A stretch of DNA of 64,000 bases from Lachnoanaerobaculum sp. ICM7. GTDB lineage: Bacteria > Bacillota > Clostridia > Lachnospirales > Lachnospiraceae. This document shows, one piece after another, positions 1-6,522 of this stretch. Location of the stretch: NCBI RefSeq assembly GCF_000287675.1, contig NZ_ALJL01000036.1, forward strand, positions 1-64,000, written 5' to 3'. The notes beneath the pieces were generated by a model. That model made no database searches, was not told the origin of the DNA, and saw nothing but the letters and a program-made list of their open reading frames with translations. Positions within the stretch are counted from its first letter, which is position 1. Every line of letters begins with the position of its first letter. A program made the translations under genes and the position numbers.

Positions 1-7
1 CGAAATA

Positions 8-60
8 AAAATGCCCTTAAAGCCTGTAAAACACTGGGCTCAAAGGGCATTTTAACTTTT
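8..60. terminator. stem-loop, probable bidirectional terminator
   Basis: An 11-bp stem (8-18 pairs with 43-53, AAAATGCCCTT/AAGGGCATTTT) is flanked by T-rich sequence on both strands. It lies beyond the closer sodA terminator, so it more likely serves a gene entering from the left edge. Seen directly; the function is inferred. Confidence 0.5.
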
Positions 61-194
61 GAAACTGTCAAAGACAGGAGTATATACTAAAAAAGTGGAT
101 TTGTCAAAAAATACAAAAATACACACTGCAATAACGCTTTTATACTTAAATTAATAATAAAATCATATAAGCTAATTAAGAGAATATATTATTA

Positions 195-225
195 TAAAAG
201 GGTACTATTGCAAGTTATAGTACCC
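195..225 (-). terminator. Rho-independent terminator of the superoxide dismutase gene
   Basis: GGGTACTA (200-207) pairs with TAGTACCC (218-225). On the minus strand the stem is followed by TTTTATAAT, about 20 bp past the sod stop codon, as expected for an intrinsic terminator of a single-gene transcript. Confidence 0.7.
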
Positions 226-246
226 GATACAATATAAAATCAAATT

Positions 247-891
247 TTATTTTTGTAAATTTGCCAGAGTATTCTTAGCTACATCATAATTTTCGGCAAC
301 TTTGTTCCAATCAAGTACTTCAAAGAAAGCCTTTATATAATCAGCTCTTAAATTTTTATACTTTAAATAATAGGCATGTTCCCATACATCTATGGCAAGA
401 ATAGGGTAAATCTTACCTTCACTTTCAAGAATAGGATTGTCTTGATTAGGACTTGAAGAAACACTTAAATTACCGGATATATCAGTACTTAGCCATGCCC
501 AGCCGGAACCAAACTGACCTGTTGCAAGTTTAGTTAAACTTTCTTTAAGAGAGTCTAAACTGCCAAAAGCCGTATTGATTTTATTCGCAAATTCTCCTGT
601 TGGTTCATGAGTCGGAGTATCGGAAAATTGTCCGAAAAATAAGTTGTGGTTAAAATACCCCCCACCATTATTGCGTATACCTTGTGCATCAGACTTACCT
701 TCTGATTTATTCTTCCAGTGAGCAAGAATAACCTCCACCGGTTTATTATCAATACCGGCTTCCTTAGTCAAAGTATTAAAGTTTTTGGTGTAAGCAGCAT
801 GGTGCTTTAAATAGTGAGTTTCCATAGTAAGGGTATCAAAATGTGGTTCTAATGCATCAAATGCATAAGGTAATTTGATTTGTTCGAACAT
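247..891 (-). CDS. sodA: Fe/Mn superoxide dismutase
   Basis: This is a cytosolic superoxide dismutase converting superoxide to hydrogen peroxide and oxygen. The 214-aa protein is full length. The four expected metal ligands are visible: H26 in the N-terminal helical hairpin (with H30 and Y34 nearby), H82 in YFNHNLFF, and D168/H172 in DVWEHAYY. The GGG at 76-78 and QDNP near 150 are compatible with manganese or cambialistic use, but metal choice cannot be settled by eye. An AGGAGG lies about 11 nt before the ATG. It appears monocistronic, with its own terminator downstream. The family call is very secure; sodA versus sodB naming is a convention. Confidence 0.95.
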   Translation of the reverse strand: MFEQIKLPYAFDALEPHFDTLTMETHYLKHHAAYTKNFNTLTKEAGIDNKPVEVILAHWKNKSEGKSDAQGIRNNGGGYFNHNLFFGQFSDTPTHEPTGEFANKINTAFGSLDSLKESLTKLATGQFGSGWAWLSTDISGNLSVSSSPNQDNPILESEGKIYPILAIDVWEHAYYLKYKNLRADYIKAFFEVLDWNKVAENYDVAKNTLANLQK

Positions 892-1193
892 AATTAACTC
901 ATCCTCCTTTATAAAATATTAAAATATCAATATTATTTAAATTAAATTTAATAAATATTAAGCAAAATAGCAATCTGATAAAAAATAATATTGATTTTTA
1001 TCTATATTATCATAAAAAACAATGCTTTTCAATGCGTAATAACATACAAAAACACATGTAAAAAATTACCTGTATCATTTAGTTAATATTATTATATAAT
1101 AGCTTTATCAAGGATAGTTATTCAATTAGTATATTAAAAATATAAAACAATAATACTTTTTAAAAACAAATTGATAAGGAGATAAAAATATAA
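892..1193. other. AT-rich divergent intergenic region
   Basis: About 300 bp lie between the divergent sod and maf genes. It is strongly A+T-rich and has no open frame of note. A TATAAT at 1095-1100 could be a -10 box for maf, but no good -35 is placed upstream of it. On the minus strand a TTGCTA with a 17-bp spacer to TAAATT may drive sod. No riboswitch-like structure was recognised. Confidence 0.4.
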
Positions 1194-1781
1194 ATGAGAG
1201 ATATAAAAATAATTCTTGCTTCGGCATCACCAAGAAGAAAGGAATTATTAAGTCAGATCGGACTTGATTTTGAGATAATGGTTTCGGATAAGGAAACAGA
1301 GATAGACAGTAAAGACCCAATCGAGGCTTGTGAAAAGCAGGCCTGCCAGAAGGCGGAGGATATTGTAGAGCAGGCGACACTAAAATATAAGGAAAAAGAT
1401 TTTATTGTAATAGCTGCAGACACCATAGTGGCATTTGAAGGGAAAATACTTGGGAAACCGAAATCAAGAGAAGATGCAAAACAGATGATTGAAGCCATTT
1501 CCGGCAGAAAGCATAGAGTATATACGGCGGTATGTGTTTATAATTCTATTAAGAAAAGCTATGAGAGTTTTGTAGATGATACTCCGGTGGAAGTAGCCAA
1601 ACTTTCAGAGGGAGAAATAGAAGATTATTTAGATAAAAAAGAACCCTATGATAAAGCGGGTGCCTACGCCATACAGGGATATTTTTCAAGATATATAGTC
1701 GGAATAGAGGGGGATTATTACAATGTAATGGGATTACCGATAGGAAGACTTTACAGGGAACATTTAAGAAATTACATTTAG
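1194..1781 (+). CDS. maf: Maf-family nucleotide pyrophosphatase
   Basis: Maf proteins hydrolyse non-canonical or modified nucleoside triphosphates (dTTP/UTP or m7GTP subfamilies) and act in the cytoplasm. The 195-aa protein is complete, with SASPRRKELL (10-19), the AADTIV segment near residue 75, GRKHRVYT near 104, YDKAGAYAIQG near 152 and GDYYNVMGLP near 174. An AAGGAG ribosome site precedes the ATG by about 11 nt. A near-identical copy of codons from roughly residue 134 to 163 lies at 3895-3984, and the last ten codons recur in altered form at 6461-6493. This gene therefore marks the left edge of an inserted segment, and its 3' end may be a hybrid. Confidence 0.93.
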   Translation: MRDIKIILASASPRRKELLSQIGLDFEIMVSDKETEIDSKDPIEACEKQACQKAEDIVEQATLKYKEKDFIVIAADTIVAFEGKILGKPKSREDAKQMIEAISGRKHRVYTAVCVYNSIKKSYESFVDDTPVEVAKLSEGEIEDYLDKKEPYDKAGAYAIQGYFSRYIVGIEGDYYNVMGLPIGRLYREHLRNYI

Positions 1782-1795
1782 GATTGGAAATTTCA

Positions 1796-1848
1796 TTGTT
1801 TTTCTTTCTTCTTTTTTGCTATAATATTATAAGTTAGATTAGTCTAAC
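1796..1848 (+). promoter_or_regulatory. promoter and palindromic operator-like site for the DUF438 gene
   Basis: A -35 TTGTTT (1796-1801), an 18-bp spacer and a perfect -10 TATAAT (1820-1825) precede a 16-bp inverted repeat, GTTAGA-ttag-TCTAAC (1833-1848), placed around +2 to +17. That position suits repressor binding. A partial half site, TCTAATCTAA, occurs near 1877. The regulator is unknown. Confidence 0.6.
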
Positions 1849-1923
1849 CAACTATGCAATACTATATTTTCCTTTCTAATCTAATTGGATAGCAGATAGG
1901 AATATCCCCTGAAGGAGAAAACT

Positions 1924-3492
1924 ATGAGAGAGAATTTTCAAAATATTGATGGTAAGAAGTTAGAAATTGTCCATGAAATAAAATCCGCCTATGATGAGGG
2001 AAAGATTTCTTTAGAAGAAGCAAGAAAAGCCCTTAAAGATAGAGTACAGCACCTTGCCCCCTATGAAATCGCCATTATTGAGCAGGAAATGGTGGAAGAA
2101 ACTGAAGATGAGTGCATTAAGGAAGATATTCAAGCTATGCTGGAGGTCTTCCAGGATGTTTTAGTCACAAAGGATCAAGAGCTTCCGGAAAATCATCCCA
2201 TCTCCTGTTACCGTAGGGAAAATGCCAAAATGAAGGAACTACTGCTTTCCGTTGAGGATTTGGTACAGTACCCTCTCATTAAAAACCAATGGCTGGAGCT
2301 TTATGAAGACTTGTTGAAATTCAAGATTCATTTGTCCAGAAAGCAAAACCAATTATACCCGGTTTTGGAAAAGAAAGGCTTTACCCGCCCTACTACCACC
2401 ATGTGGACTTTGGATGACTTTATCCGGGATGAGATTTCAGAGTGCTACAATCTTCTTTTAGAGGATAAGGAAGAGGAATTTATCGGAAAGCAGGCAGAAC
2501 TTGTGGCTGATGTTCGGGATTTGATGGACAAGGAAGAAAATATCCTCTACCCTACCTCCTTGGAAATGATCAACGAAGAAGAGTTCCGTTATATGGCTGA
2601 GGGAGACCGGGAAATCGGTTTTGCCTATATTAGCGTGCAGGCAGATAAGTCCGGCAATTCAGCTTCGGCTTCCTCTTCTGCCTCAGCTTCTACAGCCGGT
2701 GCTCCCCTCTCCGGTCTTTCTTCTGCTCCCGGCTTTGCAGAAGAGCTTGCCGGTCTATTAGGAAAGTATGGCTTTAATAATAAGGAAGAGAAGCTGAATG
2801 TTAGCACCGGTCAACTTACCTTGGAGCAGATTAACCTGATTTACCAGCATATGCCGGTGGATCTTTCCTATGTGGACGAAAATGAACTGGTGTGCTTCTA
2901 CACCGACACCAAGCACAGAGTTTTCCCCAGAAGTAAAAATGTCATCGGAAGAGATGTGAAAAACTGTCATCCAAAGGCTTCGGTACATATCGTTGAGGAA
3001 ATCATTAAGAAGTTCCGTTCCGGAGAACAGGATAAGGCGGAGTTTTGGATTAATAAGCCGGACCTCTTTATTTACATCATTTACTATGCGGTTCGAGATG
3101 AAAACGGAAAGTTCAGGGGTGTGCTGGAAATGATGCAGGACTGCACCCATATCCGTTCCCTACAGGGCTCTCAAACTCTTCTGACCTGGGAGCAGCAGGA
3201 AAAGGGAAAAAGCAAGGAGACTTTTGAAGACGAAGAAAATAGAGAAAGTACAGAGTCTTTGACAGCCGGCAAGCTGACAGAAATCACCGAAGACACTCTG
3301 TTAAAAGATATTTTGGAAGCAGATCCCAATGTAAAGACTCTCCTTTTCCGATTAAGCGATCGCTTTAAGGCCTTAAACACTCCTCTTGCTCGTATTATGT
3401 TGCCGAAAGCCACGGTAAAGATTATGAGTGAACGGGCAGAGGTGGATCTTAACACTCTGCTTCGAGAGCTTAGGGAGTATTTTAAACTATGA
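1924..3492 (+). CDS. DUF438 / hemerythrin HHE / PAS / DUF1858 protein
   Basis: This 522-aa protein belongs to the DUF438 family of probable cytosolic redox, oxygen or nitric-oxide sensing or defence proteins; none of its functions is proven here. Domain order: DUF438 (about 15-85), a hemerythrin-like cation-binding bundle (about 90-215, with NHPISCYRRE, FKIHLSRKQNQLYP and KEENILYPTSLE carrying the His/Glu ligands), a Ser/Ala/Gly-rich linker (about 240-270), a PAS domain (about 300-420) and a C-terminal DUF1858-like domain (about 455-520). It overlaps the next gene by ATGA. Base composition is visibly richer in G+C than its neighbours, with many CGT/CGG/CGC arginine codons where the rest of the window uses AGA. 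This suggests recent horizontal acquisition. Confidence 0.85.
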   Translation: MRENFQNIDGKKLEIVHEIKSAYDEGKISLEEARKALKDRVQHLAPYEIAIIEQEMVEETEDECIKEDIQAMLEVFQDVLVTKDQELPENHPISCYRRENAKMKELLLSVEDLVQYPLIKNQWLELYEDLLKFKIHLSRKQNQLYPVLEKKGFTRPTTTMWTLDDFIRDEISECYNLLLEDKEEEFIGKQAELVADVRDLMDKEENILYPTSLEMINEEEFRYMAEGDREIGFAYISVQADKSGNSASASSSASASTAGAPLSGLSSAPGFAEELAGLLGKYGFNNKEEKLNVSTGQLTLEQINLIYQHMPVDLSYVDENELVCFYTDTKHRVFPRSKNVIGRDVKNCHPKASVHIVEEIIKKFRSGEQDKAEFWINKPDLFIYIIYYAVRDENGKFRGVLEMMQDCTHIRSLQGSQTLLTWEQQEKGKSKETFEDEENRESTESLTAGKLTEITEDTLLKDILEADPNVKTLLFRLSDRFKALNTPLARIMLPKATVKIMSERAEVDLNTLLRELREYFKL

Positions 3493-3773
3493 GTTTTCAA
3501 GGTTTACTCTTAGGATTGGTTTGCTTTCTCTGCATAGGGATATTTCATCCCATAGTGGTGTATGCGGAGTATTACTTTAGTAAAAAAATATCCTGGCTTT
3601 TTTTCTTAATAGGTCTATCCGCTTGTATAGCCAGCATTTTTCTCCCTTCTCTTTTCCTCTCCGGAAGTTTGGCCATCTTTGGCATTTCCTGCTTTTGGAG
3701 TATCCATGAATTATATGAGCAGGAAAAAAGAGTGGAAAAAGGATGGTACCCGAAAAATCCAAAGAGAAAATAG
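3489..3773 (+). CDS. DUF4491 family small membrane protein
   Basis: A 94-aa membrane protein of the DUF4491 type, function unknown. Visible features are an N-terminal hydrophobic helix with GIFHPIVVYAEYYF, two further hydrophobic segments (about 33-50 and 53-72) and the conserved cytosolic tail EQEKRVEKGWYPKNPKR. The ATG overlaps the DUF438 stop codon (ATGA), so the two are translationally coupled and share the same foreign-looking base composition. The pair probably arrived as one unit. Confidence 0.8.
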   Translation: MSFQGLLLGLVCFLCIGIFHPIVVYAEYYFSKKISWLFFLIGLSACIASIFLPSLFLSGSLAIFGISCFWSIHELYEQEKRVEKGWYPKNPKRK

Positions 3774-3802
3774 TTCAATACAACGAAAATAAAGCTATAG
3801 AT

Positions 3803-3880
3803 GCTGTAAAAATAGAAAGCTCTCTTTAGGCAACAACTCATGAAAAGAGTTTCAAGCTTCTATTTTTACAGCCACTTTTT
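3803..3880 (+). terminator. long stem-loop terminator after the DUF438-DUF4491 operon
   Basis: GCTGTAAAAATAGAA-GCT (3803-3821) pairs with AGC-TTCTATTTTTACAGC (3855-3872), with an inner CTCTTT/AAAGAG extension, followed by CACTTTTT. It is unusually long for a simple terminator but well placed 30 bp after the operon. Confidence 0.65.
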
Positions 3881-3894
3881 CTAATTTTCTATTT

Positions 3895-3984
3895 GTAGCC
3901 AAACTTTCAGAGGGAGAAATAGAAGATTATTTAGATAAAAAAGAACCCTATGATAAGGCAGGTGCCTATGCAATACAGGGATAT
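3895..3984 (+). pseudogene. partial duplicate of the maf 3' region
   Basis: These 90 bp match 1593-1682 inside maf with only four mismatches by my alignment (aaagcg to aaggca, tacgcc to tatgca). They encode VAKLSEGEIEDYLDKK and the following EPYDKAGAYAIQGY. The frame runs on into unrelated sequence and stops near 4028. The missing end of this copy reappears at 6461-6493, so an insertion of about 2.5 kb split it. Not a functional gene. Confidence 0.85.
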
Positions 3985-3993
3985 GTAACGGAG

Positions 3994-4024
3994 AAAGATG
4001 GTTATCGTTATCCATCTTTTTTTA
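3994..4024 (+). terminator. stem-loop with T-run at the inner edge of the insertion
   Basis: AAAGATGG (3994-4001) pairs with CCATCTTT (4012-4019) around a 10-nt loop and continues into a T-run to 4023. It abuts the left copy of the 85-bp repeat and may be an end structure of the inserted element. Confidence 0.5.
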
Positions 4025-4104
4025 TGTAAAAATTTAGGGAGGAGTGACTCATTTTGAGTTACTCCTCCCTCTTTTATGGCTGCCATTTCCCGATAGCCCC
4101 CTTT
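4020..4104. repeat. 85-bp direct repeat, left copy, with internal hairpin and IS-end motif
   Basis: Identical to 6371-6455 except for one base (T at 4094 versus C at 6445), 2351 bp apart in the same orientation. It contains a 14-bp stem (4037-4050 with 4056-4069, GGGAGGAGTGACTC/GAGTTACTCCTCCC) followed by TCTTTT, and ends in ATTTCCCGATAGCC (4085-4098). That motif is the terminal-inverted-repeat sequence of the IS1182-like remnant further right. It is most simply a solo end fragment of a second copy of that IS. Confidence 0.85.
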
Positions 4105-4127
4105 CTTTGTCATTTATATTTTCTCAT

Positions 4128-4292
4128 TCATCCAAGAAAAACGTTGCATACTGACAAAACAGCAGAAATTATAGCTAATATCTTGATTATTTGTCGTTCA
4201 TTATCTTTCATAATCTGATTTTTGCACACATTAGGTAACCACATAAATACTACCGTTATAAGCCATGATACTCTTACTATTATTCTCAACAT
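4128..4292 (-). CDS. small two-helix membrane peptide
   Basis: A 54-aa peptide starting MLRIIVRVSW, chosen because GGGGGT lies 5-10 nt before this ATG. A longer frame using TTG would overlap the upstream gene and lacks a site. It has two hydrophobic segments (about 2-20 and 36-53) split by a charged loop (KNQIMKDNERQ). No family is recognised. It sits 14 bp after the secreted-protein gene and is surely co-transcribed with it. The size and position suit an immunity or accessory protein for that product, but this is only contextual. Confidence 0.55.
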   Translation of the reverse strand: MLRIIVRVSWLITVVFMWLPNVCKNQIMKDNERQIIKILAIISAVLSVCNVFLG

Positions 4293-4306
4293 AATACCCC
4301 CTAACC

Positions 4307-4924
4307 TTACTGTGGTTTTATCCAATAAAAAGTCGCTAATGGTTGTGGTACTAATGTGTATATTCCACTTATAATTACACCTCTCCCCTGATTATTGAAA
4401 GCAATCAACCCTGCAGATACACCTAAAGCTGTTGATACAATTTTAGAAACAAGAGGTTCAGGTATCCAAGTAGACAATGCAACTCCAATACCTGTTCCTG
4501 CCACTACTTTATTACTTAAATTATTATCTAAATATATCTCAAAACGGTCAAATGAAAGCCACTTTACTTTGGTTACACCACTATTTGAACTTCTCATAAA
4601 CATTGCCGGAGTATTTTCAACAATTGTTATAGTGTCACCATCAGCTAAAACGCTAACAGAAACGCCTCTCTCTTCCATCTTTTTTTGTACATAATCTACA
4701 TACTTATCAGTAATCCTAACGCTTCCATCTGAATTTAATTCCAAGTACCCGGAAGTCACCATCTCATAATTTTTGGGGGCAAGATTGTAATTATCGTCAC
4801 TCGCCACCATTAATTGGTCATTAGTATCAGATTTATTCTCAATCGCAAAAGCTGAAAAGCTAAAACTAAATAGCATAACTAGAACCATCAAAACACTTGT
4901 AAAAATTTTAGACAACTTCTTCAT
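4307..4924 (-). CDS. secreted protein of unknown function with hydrophobic C-terminal region
   Basis: A 205-aa protein with a clear Sec signal peptide (MKKLSKIF, hydrophobic core, cleavage likely after SAFA at about residue 27). The middle (30-120) is hydrophilic and propeptide-like. The C-terminal third holds a glycine-rich amphipathic stretch, VVAGTGIGVALSTWIPEP and ALGVSAGLIAFNNQGRG, of the kind seen in membrane-active peptides. A GAGGAGGAG ribosome site precedes the ATG. I do not recognise the family. Two possibilities are a bacteriocin-like or other secreted toxin with the 54-aa peptide as immunity, or a surface protein. It lies inside the IS-flanked insertion. Confidence 0.65.
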   Translation of the reverse strand: MKKLSKIFTSVLMVLVMLFSFSFSAFAIENKSDTNDQLMVASDDNYNLAPKNYEMVTSGYLELNSDGSVRITDKYVDYVQKKMEERGVSVSVLADGDTITIVENTPAMFMRSSNSGVTKVKWLSFDRFEIYLDNNLSNKVVAGTGIGVALSTWIPEPLVSKIVSTALGVSAGLIAFNNQGRGVIISGIYTLVPQPLATFYWIKPQ

Positions 4925-5032
4925 ATTACTCCTCCTCTAATATACTTTTTATAATCAAAATTTAAAATCATTTCATGTCCTAATAACTCTAAAAATTATC
5001 TACGTTTTTATACCTCTGAGGATTGTTAAAGT

Positions 5033-5263
5033 TCATAAATTCCACCTCCTTACTTTCTTTATAATGGTCTTTCCACTATTGCAAGCTGAACACCTATAAG
5101 TTTCTTTTCCATCCAAATCAAAAACCTGATACATACAAACTCCTAAAGCATTTGCTATATCATTTGCAATCTTTAATGTAGGAATTATTTTTTCAGTTTC
5201 TATTCCAGCTATATCCGCTGCTCCAACGGATAATACTCTATCTATTTTACTTTCCTTGATCAT
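5033..5263 (-). pseudogene. truncated XRE-family regulator
   Basis: A 76-aa frame matching the second half of a Cro/C1-type helix-turn-helix domain: the recognition-helix region AADIAGIETEK, then IIPTLKIANDIANALGV and the tail YQVFDLDGKETYRCSAC. The first two helices of the usual domain (about 20 residues) are missing. No ribosome site is visible before the ATG, and an in-frame TGA lies five codons upstream. It may be the remnant of the regulator of the secreted-protein gene downstream, since it points the same way with a gap of about 110 bp. Expression is doubtful. Confidence 0.5.
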
Positions 5264-5648
5264 TTCTATTATTCATAGAATATCACACTCTTTTACTATG
5301 CTAATTAATCTAATGCTCAGCTATTGATAATAATCTTGGTATTAATTTTTACTTCTACAACAAAATCAAAGGATTGATAAAGAAAAACTCCTAAGTAATA
5401 GCTATATTACTTACAGTTTGCAATATGGAAATGGACTTTTCTATCTCTCTTAGTTTGCTCTCATTCTTGAAAGTTCCATTTTTCTGATTTATAGAATGTT
5501 AGATTTATAGAGTAGCACGTCTATAGCTATTCACTTTCTTAATTTCCCGATCAGTTACTTATATCTTACCATATTTTTTAATAAAAAGCAAATTTCCATA
5601 TTTTAGTTAGTAATAATTAGCTCATTCAATCAAATATTCATACCATGT
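5264..5648. other. gene-free AT-rich stretch inside the insertion
   Basis: About 385 bp with no supportable gene. TTCTATTATTCATAGAA near 5265-5280 is a small inverted repeat just upstream of the XRE remnant and could be an old operator. Otherwise I see nothing in it. Confidence 0.35.
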
Positions 5649-5693
5649 GGCTGTCGGGAAATAAATAAATTTACTTCTCGTAGAACGAAATAG

Positions 5694-5748
5694 AAATATC
5701 CTGACAAATACAAGGCATTTTTGCTTTGTAACTTTGTCAGGATATTTT
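5694..5748. terminator. 15-bp stem-loop near the IS left end
   Basis: AAATATCCTGACAAA (5694-5708) pairs with TTTGTCAGGATATTT (5733-5747), followed by TTTTG on the plus strand and T-rich sequence on the minus strand. It lies about 70 bp after the transposase stop codon and could terminate transcription from either side of the element. Confidence 0.65.
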
Positions 5749-5818
5749 GTTTTTCTGTTATGCTATCTATTTTTGGGCATACCCCACCTTGGCTGAAATT
5801 TTGCTTTTGCATTTTTTA

Positions 5819-6373
5819 CTATGCGGTTTTCTCCTGTGGTTTACCTTCTAATTTCTTTAGTTTTGCGTAGAGAAAACGATGATATTTATTTATATTTTTT
5901 TCGATTGCAAAAAGCATAAATTCTTTATATACCTTATCTGAAGAACGATAGTTAAAGTGTCGGAAATCCTCATTCTCTTTAATATCTCCAAAATGACCTT
6001 CTGTTTGAATAGAGCGTATCTGTCGTTTCAAAATGCCTTTTTCACTCTGGATGTTAGCATGTGACTTCTCTCGAAGCTCTTCCCATACTTCATTTATCTT
6101 CATTACTTTGTTCTTATCAACATCCTTATCAGGATTATATTTGTATAAGCATTTAGACTTATGTTCACATCCGCTACAGTCTGAACATCCATATACATCA
6201 TAAGTTTGTGTATAACCATTCTATTCTTTCTTTTCTGTGTTGATATGTCTCAGTTCACGGCCGTCATGACAGATATAGACTTGCTCATCCTCAAATACCG
6301 TTGTCTTCATGTTGCAGTATTTACCTATATCTTTACTGTATGCTCTTGTTTTTCGTTTCTCGTGATCCTGTTT
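5819..6373 (-). pseudogene. IS1182-family transposase, N-terminally deleted, with in-frame stop
   Basis: One reading frame covers both halves. The upstream part reads KTRAYSKDIGKYCNMKT and onward to NTEKKE, then TAG at 6223-6221, then NGYTQTYDVYGCSDCSGCEHK (a cysteine cluster), continuing through SIQTEGHFGDIKENEDFRHF and KVYKEFMLFAIEKNINKYHRF to the natural stop. The QTEGHFGDIK segment holds the last catalytic acidic residue of the DDE domain. The first two thirds of the protein are missing, the frame fusing at about 6373 to the IS-end repeat. It is non-functional on two counts: the deletion and the amber codon. Confidence 0.85.
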
Positions 6374-6455
6374 TATGTAAAAATTTAGGGAGGAGTGACT
6401 CATTTTGAGTTACTCCTCCCTCTTTTATGGCTGCCATTTCCCGACAGCCCCCTTT
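6371..6455. repeat. 85-bp direct repeat, right copy
   Basis: Same-orientation copy of 4020-4104 with one mismatch. It carries the stem 6388-6401/6407-6420 and the right terminal inverted repeat of the IS remnant (6436-6449). Its left boundary is exactly where the transposase coding sequence is cut, so the internal deletion joins this end segment to the transposase tail. Confidence 0.85.
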
Positions 6456-6460
6456 TTATA

Positions 6461-6493
6461 CAAGGTGATTATTATAATGTAAACGGATTGTAA
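6461..6493 (+). pseudogene. last codons of the second maf copy
   Basis: The reading frame gives QGDYYNVNGL followed by TAA, clearly the Maf C-terminal motif (EGDYYNVMGLP in the intact gene). Together with 3895-3984 it shows that one maf tail was split by the roughly 2.5-kb insertion, losing about eight codons at the junction. Not expressed as a gene. Confidence 0.75.
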
Positions 6494-6522
6494 AATAAAA
6501 GCTGTTATAAATTAAATATATT

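Larger units (their letters stand above)
5649..6449 (-). mobile_element. internally deleted IS1182-type insertion sequence
   Basis: The ends are perfect 14-bp inverted repeats, GGCTGTCGGGAAAT (5649-5662) and ATTTCCCGACAGCC (6436-6449). Inside lie a terminator-like stem near each end and only the C-terminal part of a transposase. At about 800 bp it is roughly half the length of a complete member, because the 5' part of the transposase gene is gone. It cannot move by itself but could be mobilised by an intact relative. Confidence 0.75.

Noticed and set aside
2625-2807. Minus-strand frame across the Ser/Ala linker of the DUF438 protein
   Set aside because: Complement of a low-complexity linker inside a well-supported gene.
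4395-4694. 99-aa plus-strand frame opposite the secreted-protein gene
   Set aside because: A shadow of the minus-strand gene, which has a signal peptide and a strong ribosome site.
5630-5812. 60-aa minus-strand frame at the IS left end
   Set aside because: It spans the terminator hairpin and the terminal inverted repeat; no coding features.
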